This document shows positions 30,396 to 36,582 of a stretch of 36,582 bases of DNA, one piece after another. Under the pieces are notes generated by a model. That model had not been told where the DNA came from and ran no database searches. It worked only from the letters and a program-made list of their open reading frames with translations. Every line of letters begins with the position of its first letter. Position 1 is the stretch's first letter. The stretch is from a virus: IMG/VR virus record IMGVR_UViG_3300033141_003346, positions 1-36,582 of that record. One strand, 5' to 3'. The position numbers were made by a program, and so were the translations under genes.

Positions 30396-30560
30396 TCATT
30401 GGGAGCTTTCGTTATCTTTCTTGGTATTTGCTTTCTTAAATTCCTTACCTAGTTTGATTAAATCAATTTCTCTTTCCAGTATATAGAGCAAGCAGAATAC
30501 ACCAGCTAAAAATCCTATCACCAAAAAAAGTATATCCAGGAAAAATATCGACCAGTCCAT
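30396..30560 (-). CDS. Small single-pass membrane protein (54 aa)
   Basis: ATG 30560 with AGGTGAG. One N-terminal transmembrane helix (SIFFLDILFLVIGFLAGVFC, followed by LLYIL) and a charged cytoplasmic tail (KLGKEFKKANTKKDNESS). Too short to assign; could be a holin-like or membrane-modifying protein. It lies 3 bp after the neighbouring gene. Confidence 0.65.
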   Translation of the reverse strand: MDWSIFFLDILFLVIGFLAGVFCLLYILEREIDLIKLGKEFKKANTKKDNESSQ

Positions 30561-30563
30561 TAC

Positions 30564-30878
30564 TCACCTCACTTCCTCTGTAAGCCATAGAAGGGCTTCT
30601 TCCCAAGCTGTGGATTCAGTCTCTGTTGGGAAATACTTAGGGTCTGTCAAATAACTTCCGATGAGCACTAAGCAATATTGAGACTTGCCGATTCTGAGTT
30701 CCATATAACGGTTGCCATCACACCATAATTCTTCCACCCTCTGGCGGATACGTTCTCTCGTCTCTGGAGAATTGAATTCCTTCGTATATGCGTCTCTAGG
30801 CTGGTCGCCTAAAGCTTCGGCTATCTTTACGTTTCTCGGTTTAATCATTTTAGCCCCTTTCGCCTCTGAGTTAATCAT
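30564..30878 (-). CDS. Hypothetical protein (104 aa) with tandemly duplicated translation start
   Basis: ATG 30878 with AAGGAGG, overlapping the upstream stop (ATGA). A second in-frame ATG at 30848 has the same context in weaker form because of a 30-bp duplication. The protein looks compact: IRQRVEELWCDGNRYMELRI, GKSQYCLVLIGSYLTDP, then an acidic C-terminus. No recognised motif. Confidence 0.62.
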   Translation of the reverse strand: MINSEAKGAKMIKPRNVKIAEALGDQPRDAYTKEFNSPETRERIRQRVEELWCDGNRYMELRIGKSQYCLVLIGSYLTDPKYFPTETESTAWEEALLWLTEEVR

Positions 30879-30900
30879 TTTAGCCTCCTTCGTCTCTCTT
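30841..30900 (-). repeat. 30-bp tandem duplication containing a ribosome-binding site and start codon
   Basis: TTAATCATTTTAGCC begins at 30841 and again at 30871. The copies match over about 24 of 30 bases. Each, read on the minus strand, gives a purine-rich Shine-Dalgarno, GGCTAAA and ATGATTAA. The upstream copy (AAGGAGG) is stronger. Confidence 0.8.
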
Positions 30901-31042
30901 GAGTCTTATTAAAAAGTTCATCTGCAACGAGCGTGAGAATTCTCTGAACCCTATCCTTCTCTCTGCCTTTCTTTTCTTGTAATACTTTGCGATATTCCTT
31001 ACATATTATCTCTCTAAATAACGGAACGCTGTGCTTCTTCAT
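30875..31042 (-). CDS. Hypothetical basic helical protein (55 aa)
   Basis: ATG 31042 with GGAGAAG. Its TGA overlaps the next ATG. The product is mostly basic and helical: PLFREIICKEYRKVLQEKKG, then RILTLVADELFNKTQERRRR. This could be a small nucleic-acid binding or helper protein. No family recognised. Coupling to both neighbours supports its reality. Confidence 0.6.
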   Translation of the reverse strand: MKKHSVPLFREIICKEYRKVLQEKKGREKDRVQRILTLVADELFNKTQERRRRLK

Positions 31043-31340
31043 TTCTTCTCCATATCCATTTCTTCCTTAAAGCGTCTATAAGCTTGTCAAGCAGCTTTGC
31101 CTTTAATGCTTCTGGTACAGGGCGGCCTGGTGCATGGCGCATGAACATTTCTACTGCTTCGCTACTCCAGGGCTCTTCGTTCAAGACAGATTTAATAACT
31201 TTCGCCATCTTCTCCTCGTCAGTTATTTCTTTCTCCTTCTCCAGCCAACTCTTTGGTGATTCTTCACTCCAACCGCAAGAGTAGCAGAACTTACCAATCG
31301 CCCCTTCTTGTAGGTCTGCTTCACATCTAGGACAGCGCAT
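31014..31340 (-). CDS. Zinc-ribbon protein with helical C-terminus (108 aa)
   Basis: ATG 31340 (MRCPRCEADLQ) has GAGGAGG; longer in-frame starts upstream lack good sites. A zinc ribbon (MRCPRCEADLQ, GKFCYSCGWSEE) is followed by a charged helical region (KLLDKLIDALRKKWIWRRNE). Middle-operon location suggests a regulator of transcription or a nucleic-acid accessory. Function not assigned. Confidence 0.72.
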   Translation of the reverse strand: MRCPRCEADLQEGAIGKFCYSCGWSEESPKSWLEKEKEITDEEKMAKVIKSVLNEEPWSSEAVEMFMRHAPGRPVPEALKAKLLDKLIDALRKKWIWRRNEEAQRSVI

Positions 31341-31381
31341 CTTTTTCCTCCTCATTTTCATCTTCATTGATTGAAAGTGAA

Positions 31382-31894
31382 CTAAAACAATTTAGGCTGT
31401 AAGGTTTTTTTATAAATCCATAATTGTCTTTTTGTCTTACTTTCTCTTTGATTTAACCAGGTTGACACGACTTTTTTTATTGGTATATAGCCAATAGCTT
31501 TCCAAAAGTCATTTGATTCCAAATCAAAAGCCACTCGACAAGTAACAGCCAAATTACCCCTTTTAATAGCTTCTCTTTCTATTTCATCAGTCATCATCAA
31601 GGCTCTGTGCCATCTCCTCGCATCTTCTTGAACGCATATTTGAAATATTTTAGCAGATTCATTTCCAAACGAAGCATAACAATATCCAGTTCTATCTCCA
31701 TTATCTTCTGTGATTAAAATTCTTGAATATTTCCACCGCTCTCGCCCTGCAATCATTCTCTTTTCCAAAATACCCTTATAAGCGACTTGCGGAATAAATC
31801 CGAGCGCATTCCCTTCTTTTTTCCTTAGACTGTCGATATACAACCAATCATCTGGCCTTCCGTCTCTTAAAATCGTTTCACATAAAATTGACAC
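31382..31894 (-). CDS. GNAT-family acetyltransferase (170 aa)
   Basis: Visible features fit the GNAT fold: an opening RDGRPDDWLYIDSLRKKEG, a beta strand with ILITEDNGDRTGYCYASFGN, the CoA-binding beta4-alpha3 segment (KIFQICVQEDARRWHRALMM) with a degenerate R/Q-x-x-G-x-A loop, and NDFWKAIGYIPIKK near the end. Phages often carry such genes near the replication region. The substrate is unknown. The acetyl-CoA loop is not canonical, so activity is uncertain. Confidence 0.78.
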   Translation of the reverse strand: MSILCETILRDGRPDDWLYIDSLRKKEGNALGFIPQVAYKGILEKRMIAGRERWKYSRILITEDNGDRTGYCYASFGNESAKIFQICVQEDARRWHRALMMTDEIEREAIKRGNLAVTCRVAFDLESNDFWKAIGYIPIKKVVSTWLNQRESKTKRQLWIYKKTLQPKLF

Positions 31895-31914
31895 CTTCTC
31901 AGCCTCCTTTCAGC

Positions 31915-32679
31915 CTAATACGGCTGGTCAAGTTCATAAACAATCTCAGCGTCCCTGCCAGCACGAAGTCTCCATTTCTTGCCATCAAAAGAAGGCACTA
32001 ACCCAGCCCGCCACAGGTCAATACACGGCTGGAAGGGGTTTTTACCCTTTTCATGCTGTATATGTTTCCATTTACTTATCTTTGGGAACATAGATGATAT
32101 ATAAGCCCAAGTCGATTCCCAAACTGATATCCTAGTCGTAATTCCAGTTAAAATCCAAATTGACTCCATGATTAAATTTCTGACTGAATCCCAAATTGAA
32201 TCCTTAGTCGTAATCCAAACTGAATTTTCAACTGAAGTTTCGACTGAAGTTTTAACCGAAATCCAGTCTTTTAACAACCGAATGTGCTTTTCTTGTATGC
32301 GAGGAGGCTTGATTTTAAATGGATTGATAGGGAATAAAGCTTCAGATAATCTATAGCCGAGTTTATCCTCATAACTCCTAGCCAGCTTCTTTAGCTCTGA
32401 GTAAGGCACATATCTAATAAGTTTTAGATATTCGTATCTGCGCTTGAACTCGTCAAACTCTACTTGCCTGCCCCAGACCTCGCACTCATAAACTCTGTAT
32501 CCTTTTCGAAAGGAGTATAGTAGCCCATCAATGTCAACTGCGTATAAACCACGTGAACAGTCAATCGATTTGTTCATATTAATATCTGGACAGTGATAAA
32601 CTTCACCGAGCTTATACTTGAAATCCTGGTAAGGACTTGTAAGCCCTCTCAGGACTTTATAAAGCTTTAATTTCTTCAT
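31915..32679 (-). CDS. DUF7666-like phage protein with degenerate heptad repeats (254 aa)
   Basis: The N-terminal half (YQDFKYKLGEVYHCPDINMN, CSRGLYAVDIDGLLYSFRKG, VYECEVWGRQVEFDEFKRRY) has the pattern I recall for DUF7666: a mini-domain with F-Y-x-G-x-Y, then CSRG-[LF], then Y-E-V. The middle (about residues 140-195) is a run of imperfect repeats with Ser/Val/Trp at fixed spacing (SVETSVENSVWI, DSIWDSVR). A short C-terminal domain ends with WRLRAGRDAEIVYEL. Function unknown. The repeats vary among phages and may be a flexible linker. Confidence 0.7.
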   Translation of the reverse strand: MKKLKLYKVLRGLTSPYQDFKYKLGEVYHCPDINMNKSIDCSRGLYAVDIDGLLYSFRKGYRVYECEVWGRQVEFDEFKRRYEYLKLIRYVPYSELKKLARSYEDKLGYRLSEALFPINPFKIKPPRIQEKHIRLLKDWISVKTSVETSVENSVWITTKDSIWDSVRNLIMESIWILTGITTRISVWESTWAYISSMFPKISKWKHIQHEKGKNPFQPCIDLWRAGLVPSFDGKKWRLRAGRDAEIVYELDQPY

Positions 32680-32680
32680 T

Positions 32681-32869
32681 TTAACCTCGTAGGTCGTTTT
32701 TAATCTGAATCTTGTCCTCCGATTTCAGCTCATTACAAGCTCTAATAATATCTTCCAGATCAAAACTAAATACATCCATTAAATCTGCATACGAAATCAC
32801 TTCACCAGGATGATCTTTATAATAATCATCTATTGCTTGCTTGATCTCGCTAAAATCAAGCCGTTTCAC
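32681..32869 (-). CDS. Small winged-helix-like protein (62 aa)
   Basis: GTG start at 32869 with AAGGAGG. The product is helical with DYYKDHPGEVISYADLMDVF, then FDLEDIIRACNELKSEDKIQ and a short hairpin. This is the size and pattern of a minimal winged-helix domain. It overlaps nothing and lies 1 bp before the DUF7666-like gene. The target is unknown. Confidence 0.6.
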   Translation of the reverse strand: MKRLDFSEIKQAIDDYYKDHPGEVISYADLMDVFSFDLEDIIRACNELKSEDKIQIKNDLRG

Positions 32870-32894
32870 TTTTTCCTCCTTCCGGGTATAAATT

Positions 32895-33368
32895 TCATTT
32901 TTGATTCCAGTCTTTCAAATTCGGATTTTCTTCCAGAGCTATTGCTAAACCCAATGCTTGCCAAATATCTGTTTTAACTCCTTCTAGTTTCTCGCCTTTT
33001 CTTGCTTCCCCGTATCTTTGCCGAATCGCCTGCCGTACATCAGCGTCTGTTTTGCATCCGCCGAGGGCTGATTTAATCATCGTTCTTGTATAAAGCCTTG
33101 TTTCGATAGGACTTCTTTCGCAAAAAACTCCAATCCATAATATCGTCTCAAAAATTGATCTGCCGACAGCATATCCATACGCTTGAATCATTTCAATTGC
33201 CATTAAATCAACCTTTTTGGCATTGAAATCAATCAGAGTCAATATCTGCTCGTTTTTTAAAATGCCTTTTGACGGAAAATATTCAACCTGGACAAAATCA
33301 TGTTTCTCGCAATCCCAAAAAGCGTATGCGCTTTCGGTTGATCCGGGGTCAATAGCCATAATTTTCAT
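32895..33368 (-). CDS. RuvC-like Holliday junction resolvase (157 aa)
   Basis: ATG 33368 with AAAGG. An RNase H-fold RuvC layout is visible: first catalytic Asp D7 in MAIDPGS, second acid E59 in LMAIEMIQAYG, and C-terminal D134 in VKTDIWQALGLA with flanking acidic residues (KTDADVRQ). Length matches single-domain phage RuvC proteins. These resolve recombination intermediates before packaging. It fits with the RecT and YqaJ genes of the early operon. Confidence 0.88.
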   Translation of the reverse strand: MKIMAIDPGSTESAYAFWDCEKHDFVQVEYFPSKGILKNEQILTLIDFNAKKVDLMAIEMIQAYGYAVGRSIFETILWIGVFCERSPIETRLYTRTMIKSALGGCKTDADVRQAIRQRYGEARKGEKLEGVKTDIWQALGLAIALEENPNLKDWNQK

Positions 33369-33455
33369 TTCAAATCCTTTGCTCGAAAGGTTTTGCGCCG
33401 GAAATGACGGCTTTTTAAAAAAGGCTGGCCTTATCTTACCCCTATCCGGGTGGCG

Positions 33456-33824
33456 TTAGATTGAAAAACGGCTCGTGTACAGTTGTTTTTGAAATTTTAG
33501 CATACGTTTGGCTGTCATCTTTGCCATATGTTCAGCCGTCTGTCCTTTGCCTTTTAATTTTGGATTCTTTCCCATACGGTATTGATAAAGCGGGCAATCT
33601 TTGAACCGGCATTCTCGAACTTCTTTCGGACTCTCGCTCGAACAATCCAGGCATTTAAGCCTGATTTGCTTCAAAGAGCGATAACCTTTTACTCTCTTGC
33701 CAAATCGCAAAGACCATAAAGGGCATTTAGGATTTGTTTCATTTGAAGTACACAATGAAACTTCCCGTGCCGAGCCGCACATACACCACAAACAATATTT
33801 TCGAATCGCTTGAAGCGGGGTCAT
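33456..33824 (-). CDS. Cys-rich protein with two tandem zinc-finger-like units (122 aa)
   Basis: ATG 33824 overlaps the upstream stop. Two copies of the same pattern are visible: IRKYCLWCMCGSAREVSLC with KCPLWSLRFGKR, and IRLKCLDCSSESPKEVREC with DCPLYQYRMGKNP. Each has CxxC, C, and C-PL[WY] spaced alike. This looks like an internal duplication. I recall similar one-unit proteins in phages and mobile elements, function unknown; a nucleic-acid-binding role is plausible. A basic C-terminal tail follows. Confidence 0.78.
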   Translation of the reverse strand: MTPLQAIRKYCLWCMCGSAREVSLCTSNETNPKCPLWSLRFGKRVKGYRSLKQIRLKCLDCSSESPKEVRECRFKDCPLYQYRMGKNPKLKGKGQTAEHMAKMTAKRMLKFQKQLYTSRFSI

Positions 33825-34180
33825 TTTTCTTTTCCTTCCTCCCTTAGTATTGCTGCCTTTTTTCTTATAGCGCCTGGTGTATGAGGCTGACTCAGAAGCT
33901 TTCTTACTTTCCTAGCCAACATTTTATCACGAATATAATTCTTTCTGATAATCTCCTCGTCTTCTTCAGTCCATTTATATTTCCTGCAAGGCCCTCTTAT
34001 GCTTTTTGCCGGTCTGGAATTTATCTTTTCGCCATCACCATTGATAATTGCGACTCTTTTCCCACGCCATTTTCGCCAGTGAATCGTTAGAGGTCTTTTT
34101 CTCAAAGCTTCCATGCTTTTTCTGAATTCGGCAGCTGCAAGCCCCTTTGTATCTTCCACTATATTTTCTATATTTTCCAC
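33821..34180 (-). CDS. Myb/SANT- or HTH-like DNA-binding protein (119 aa)
   Basis: The N-terminal half is mixed. The C-terminal ~50 residues contain KYKWTEEDEEIIRKNY followed by the helix ARKVRKLLSQPHTPGAIRKK, the Myb/SANT arrangement of a Trp then acidic start helix and a basic recognition helix. Its 4-nt overlap with the next gene suggests coupling. Probably a middle-gene regulator. Confidence 0.68.
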   Translation of the reverse strand: MENIENIVEDTKGLAAAEFRKSMEALRKRPLTIHWRKWRGKRVAIINGDGEKINSRPAKSIRGPCRKYKWTEEDEEIIRKNYIRDKMLARKVRKLLSQPHTPGAIRKKAAILREEGKEK

Positions 34181-34193
34181 TTAATTGCTCCTT

Positions 34194-34781
34194 TTAAAAT
34201 TCGAGTATTCCTGCTGCATAACCATTAGCCGGATCAATTCCCCGGCTGAGCAATTCGTTAACTCTTCCTCTGCCCCTGTTATAAGCCAGAAGCGCAAGTC
34301 TAATATCTCTCTTGTAAAATCCAAGCTGTTCTTTGAAATACCTGATTCCGATCCTGATATTATAAGCTGGATCGAAAAGCTTTTTTCGTGTAGCGCCGGG
34401 ATCAATCGTAAGAGCGGTGCCATAGCGTATCTGCATTAGGCCTATCTCGCCCACAATACCCACACAGTCGGACTTGAATCTGCTTTCAGCCCGGATTATC
34501 CTGAAAACAAGCTCAGGATCGATCTGTTCGTCTTTGCTTATATCATAAATCAGTTTCGCCAGCTTCGGCTCAATACCAAACCGCTTTGCATAACCTTCGA
34601 TATTTTCGTCAATCGGTTTTGTTTTATCTTCCTGTCTGCCTTTTGGCAGGCCGTTTTTATGGCTTTCTTGCGATGCTTTTCGAGTTTTCTGGTTTTTCTG
34701 ATGACATATCTCTTGCATCGTTTTCACCGTTAAAGCGGTCGCAATCAGCGCTATGAGACAAATTTGACTTTTCTTAAACAT
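34194..34781 (-). CDS. SLT-domain lytic transglycosylase (195 aa)
   Basis: ATG 34781 overlaps the upstream stop. An N-terminal signal or anchor (FKKSQICLIALIATALTV) is followed by a basic linker. The SLT domain has the catalytic Glu E99 in RIIRAESRFK, the G-L-M-Q-I signature (114-118) and the AYNRGRGRV motif. It cuts peptidoglycan glycan strands. Because it lies outside the lysis cassette and has a possible signal peptide, it could act in host-wall opening or lysis. Virion association is not excluded. Confidence 0.9.
   Translation of the reverse strand: MFKKSQICLIALIATALTVKTMQEICHQKNQKTRKASQESHKNGLPKGRQEDKTKPIDENIEGYAKRFGIEPKLAKLIYDISKDEQIDPELVFRIIRAESRFKSDCVGIVGEIGLMQIRYGTALTIDPGATRKKLFDPAYNIRIGIRYFKEQLGFYKRDIRLALLAYNRGRGRVNELLSRGIDPANGYAAGILEF
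34631..34650. repeat. CTGCC/GGCAG palindrome inside the transglycosylase linker
   Basis: CCTGTCTGCCTTTTGGCAGG resembles the elements at 5409-5446 and 6681-6700. Its in-frame insertion encodes part of the basic linker. Confidence 0.5.
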
Positions 34782-34947
34782 TCGGGCTATTTCCTCTTCT
34801 CCTTTGATCCTGATATAATTTTTTTTCTTCTTCTATCATTTCTTGCATGATAGATTTCACTGATTGAAAACCCCGATTCATTCGTTTGTCTTTACGAATA
34901 TCTTTTGTTATCGCTTTTATGAGCCATCTTACATCATCCTCTTTCAT
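34774..34947 (-). CDS. Small charged helical protein (57 aa)
   Basis: ATG 34947 with AAAGGAGAC. The product is highly charged and helical: VRWLIKAITKDIRKDKRMNR, then IMQEMIEEEKKLYQDQRRR. Its TAA overlaps the transglycosylase ATG by 8 nt. It follows the helicase gene and has no recognisable motif. It may be a small helper protein such as a helicase loader fragment, but I cannot support that. Confidence 0.6.
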   Translation of the reverse strand: MKEDDVRWLIKAITKDIRKDKRMNRGFQSVKSIMQEMIEEEKKLYQDQRRRGNSPNV

Positions 34948-34962
34948 CCTAAGTCTCCTTTT

Positions 34963-36261
34963 TTAATCTCTTTGCCAATAATATTCAGGTTTTGAATTTT
35001 CTCTCCTTGACAGGCCTTCAATGCGACGACTTGCTGGCTCGTTATGTACTTTTATTACTCGTTCCTCTCCTGGATCGCCTGTCAAACAATCTCTATTTTT
35101 CTTAATACGAACAAGCATCATGTTTTCTGTCGGAAGGTTATCATATTCCTTAATTCCATATTTTTTCGGATTCACTATGCTTAGGATAATGCTCGATGCC
35201 ATTTTAATATCACCGCTGCCCCTCATTCTATCCAACGATGGGTTAATGCTCAATTGCTCACCTTCCCGTTTACGCATTTGCGAGATAATAACCAGAGCGA
35301 GATTTTCCTTGAGAACCAGATCCTTTAAAAGCTGGATAAAATAACTAATTCTCGGCGTTTCTTCTCGATAATGCTTTAAATTGTCCGTACTCAAATCCTG
35401 CAAATAATCTATAAATACAACATCAAGTCCATTCCGGGCTTTTAACATCCGCACCTGTGCTATCAGCGCCTCTATGGTTGGAGTATTCTCGGCAAATAAA
35501 AGGTTTCCGTCTTCTATTGTCGGCTTTTCGCCCTCAATTTCATGTGCTATTTTTGCTAATGCTTCCGGCTTCTGTTCGGTGCTATAAAAAATAACCTTTA
35601 CTTTCCGAGACCAGTTCACAGCAAAATTCAACGCAAGAGTGGTTTTCTTATGGCCGGTATCACCGTAGATAGTCAAAATCTGTCCGGGTCTTAAATCAAT
35701 ATGCTTATCAAGGTCTGGTTGGCCAGGAAGCAAGCCTCTTTTCTCCGTTCCTATTTCAAGCTTGTGTTTAACCAAATCGTTATAATCCAAAATCTTAATT
35801 TGTTCCGGCAAACCTTCTCTTAATTCTTTCTCAATAATCGCAAGCCTCGATTCAAGTTCGTCTATGTTTTCGGCTGGTACAATCTCAAGTTCTTTAAGAT
35901 TTTTCTTTAACAACTGGATAAGCTTTCTCTGCTTTGCATCTCTGGCGATTATCTTGCAGTAATGTTCAAAGCGTGCCGGGGGGACATAAGACCCTATTTC
36001 ATAAATATACGGCAAGCCGCCTATTTCCTCGAAAACACCCATTTTTTTTAATTCATCTGAAAGAGAAATAATATCGACAGGGATTGACTTTTTGCTCAGA
36101 TTGACAACGGCTTCGAATATTTGACAGTGTTTCTGCTCAAAAAAGCAATCTGCGGTGAGAACAGTCTGCGCATAATCAACAGCAATAGGTTCAGATATTA
36201 AAACTCCCAGAATCCTTTTTTCGACTTCGAGATTAAACGGGCCGATTCCTTCTTGAATCAT
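34963..36261 (-). CDS. DnaB-like replicative helicase (432 aa)
   Basis: ATG 36261 with AAAGG, 17 bp after the initiator stop. The N-terminal domain (FNLEVEKRILGVLI, DIISLSDELKKMGVFEEIGG) is DnaB-like, as is the RecA-type motor. Walker A is GDTGHKKT (200-207), with Lys where the glycine before the invariant Lys normally lies. Walker B is VVFIDYLQDL (D285). Further motifs are VIISQMRKREG and RMRGSGDIKMASSIILSI. It unwinds the fork after the Rep_O-type initiator loads it. The altered P-loop may lower ATPase activity, or may be tolerated. Confidence 0.92.
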   Translation of the reverse strand: MIQEGIGPFNLEVEKRILGVLISEPIAVDYAQTVLTADCFFEQKHCQIFEAVVNLSKKSIPVDIISLSDELKKMGVFEEIGGLPYIYEIGSYVPPARFEHYCKIIARDAKQRKLIQLLKKNLKELEIVPAENIDELESRLAIIEKELREGLPEQIKILDYNDLVKHKLEIGTEKRGLLPGQPDLDKHIDLRPGQILTIYGDTGHKKTTLALNFAVNWSRKVKVIFYSTEQKPEALAKIAHEIEGEKPTIEDGNLLFAENTPTIEALIAQVRMLKARNGLDVVFIDYLQDLSTDNLKHYREETPRISYFIQLLKDLVLKENLALVIISQMRKREGEQLSINPSLDRMRGSGDIKMASSIILSIVNPKKYGIKEYDNLPTENMMLVRIKKNRDCLTGDPGEERVIKVHNEPASRRIEGLSRRENSKPEYYWQRD

Positions 36262-36278
36262 TAATTTTTCCTTTTCTG

Positions 36279-36582
36279 CTATGGGATATATTTTGCTTTA
36301 CAATTAGGGCAAATATCAAATTCATAGCTTGAAGTATATGAACAATTCTTGCAACTCCAGAGATGAGTTACTAATTCTGAAAATTCTTTCTTGTCCTTGT
36401 CGGCAGATAGAAGGAAATTTTTCAAAGGATTCGCTGTATTAAGAAATCGCTCAAGGCCCCGCTGTAAAAATTCAGCGAGTGTCCATTTTTGATTTTTAGG
36501 CCAAAAATATTTAGTCCCAGCTTGTTGTGTTATTATTGCGTAGTTCTCAATCGCCTCTTTAATTTCTTGTTCTGAATAATCT
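36279..36582 (-). CDS. Phage replication initiator, Rep_O-like, 3' part (C-terminus; joins 1-728)
   Basis: This is the C-terminal continuation of the initiator starting at 728. Unique new sequence is 36279-36468; the remaining 114 bases duplicate 1-114. The tail carries a zinc-ribbon-like four-cysteine module (WSCKNCSYTSSYEFDICPNC) just before the TAG stop. Lambda O uses its C-terminal part to contact lambda P or the helicase. Here the C-terminus may contact the DnaB-like helicase encoded 18 bp downstream (start 36261), but that is inference. Confidence 0.88.
   Translation of the reverse strand, partial: DYSEQEIKEAIENYAIITQQAGTKYFWPKNQKWTLAEFLQRGLERFLNTANPLKNFLLSADKDKKEFSELVTHLWSCKNCSYTSSYEFDICPNCKAKYIP
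36469..36582. repeat. Right copy of 114-bp terminal direct repeat (circular contig end)
   Basis: Identical to bases 1-114. The genome should be read as a 36,468-bp circle. The repeat falls within the C-terminal half of the initiator coding sequence. Confidence 0.95.

Overview
The window is a complete circular genome of a tailed bacteriophage, opened inside a gene. Its first 114 bases (1-114) and last 114 bases (36469-36582) are identical, giving a unique circle of 36,468 bp. Joining the ends restores a 305-codon replication-initiator gene read on the minus strand. Every gene I can support lies on the minus strand, so transcription runs from high to low coordinates and around the circle.

The virion genes point to a siphovirus. 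There is a tail tube, a pair of tail chaperones with a -1 frameshift site, a tape measure and tip proteins, and no sheath. The head genes are of the Mu type: DUF935 portal, gpF, gpI protease/scaffold, gp36, gpG-like and gp37-like. The host is probably an uncultured Gram-negative bacterium. Reasons are a secreted protein with a classical signal peptide, consensus TTGACA/TATATT promoters, AAGGAGG ribosome-binding sites, and dispersed CTGCC/GGCAG palindromes of a kind I associate with candidate-phylum genomes. That host call is inference. I found no integrase and no full-length CI-like repressor.

Layout in transcription order. (1) Control region 5125-5457 has three palindromic operators and a strong promoter. 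(2) Early operon 5124 to 1383 has a run of small, mostly Cys-rich proteins, a ribbon-helix-helix protein, a YqaJ-type exonuclease, a RecT annealase, a 46-aa membrane protein and a small XRE regulator. (3) At 1185-1386 a promoter drives a short multi-branched RNA with a UCUCCUCCUCCU single-stranded segment and a terminator. (4) At 1159 to 36279 (across the junction) come an excisionase-like HTH protein, a zinc ribbon, a Rep_O-type initiator with six iterons inside its gene, and then a DnaB-like helicase. (5) From 34947 to 29661 lies a middle operon: lytic transglycosylase, Myb/SANT-like protein, Cys-rich protein, RuvC-like resolvase, DUF7666-like protein, GNAT, tiny proteins and a holin-like protein, ending at a terminator. 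(6) From 29610 to 5458 lies the late operon: promoter and leader repeats, terminases, head, connector, tail, host-recognition proteins with a kelch-like repeat array, then lysis genes.

The most interesting points are five. The structured RNA near 1220-1300 has an anti-Shine-Dalgarno segment complementary for 10-11 nt to unusually long Shine-Dalgarno sequences of three early genes. The initiator gene carries its own iteron origin. Three operators stand in front of the early operon with no obvious cognate repressor. The spike gene has a near-identical 126-bp repeat array. Ribosome-binding sites are tandemly duplicated at three loci.
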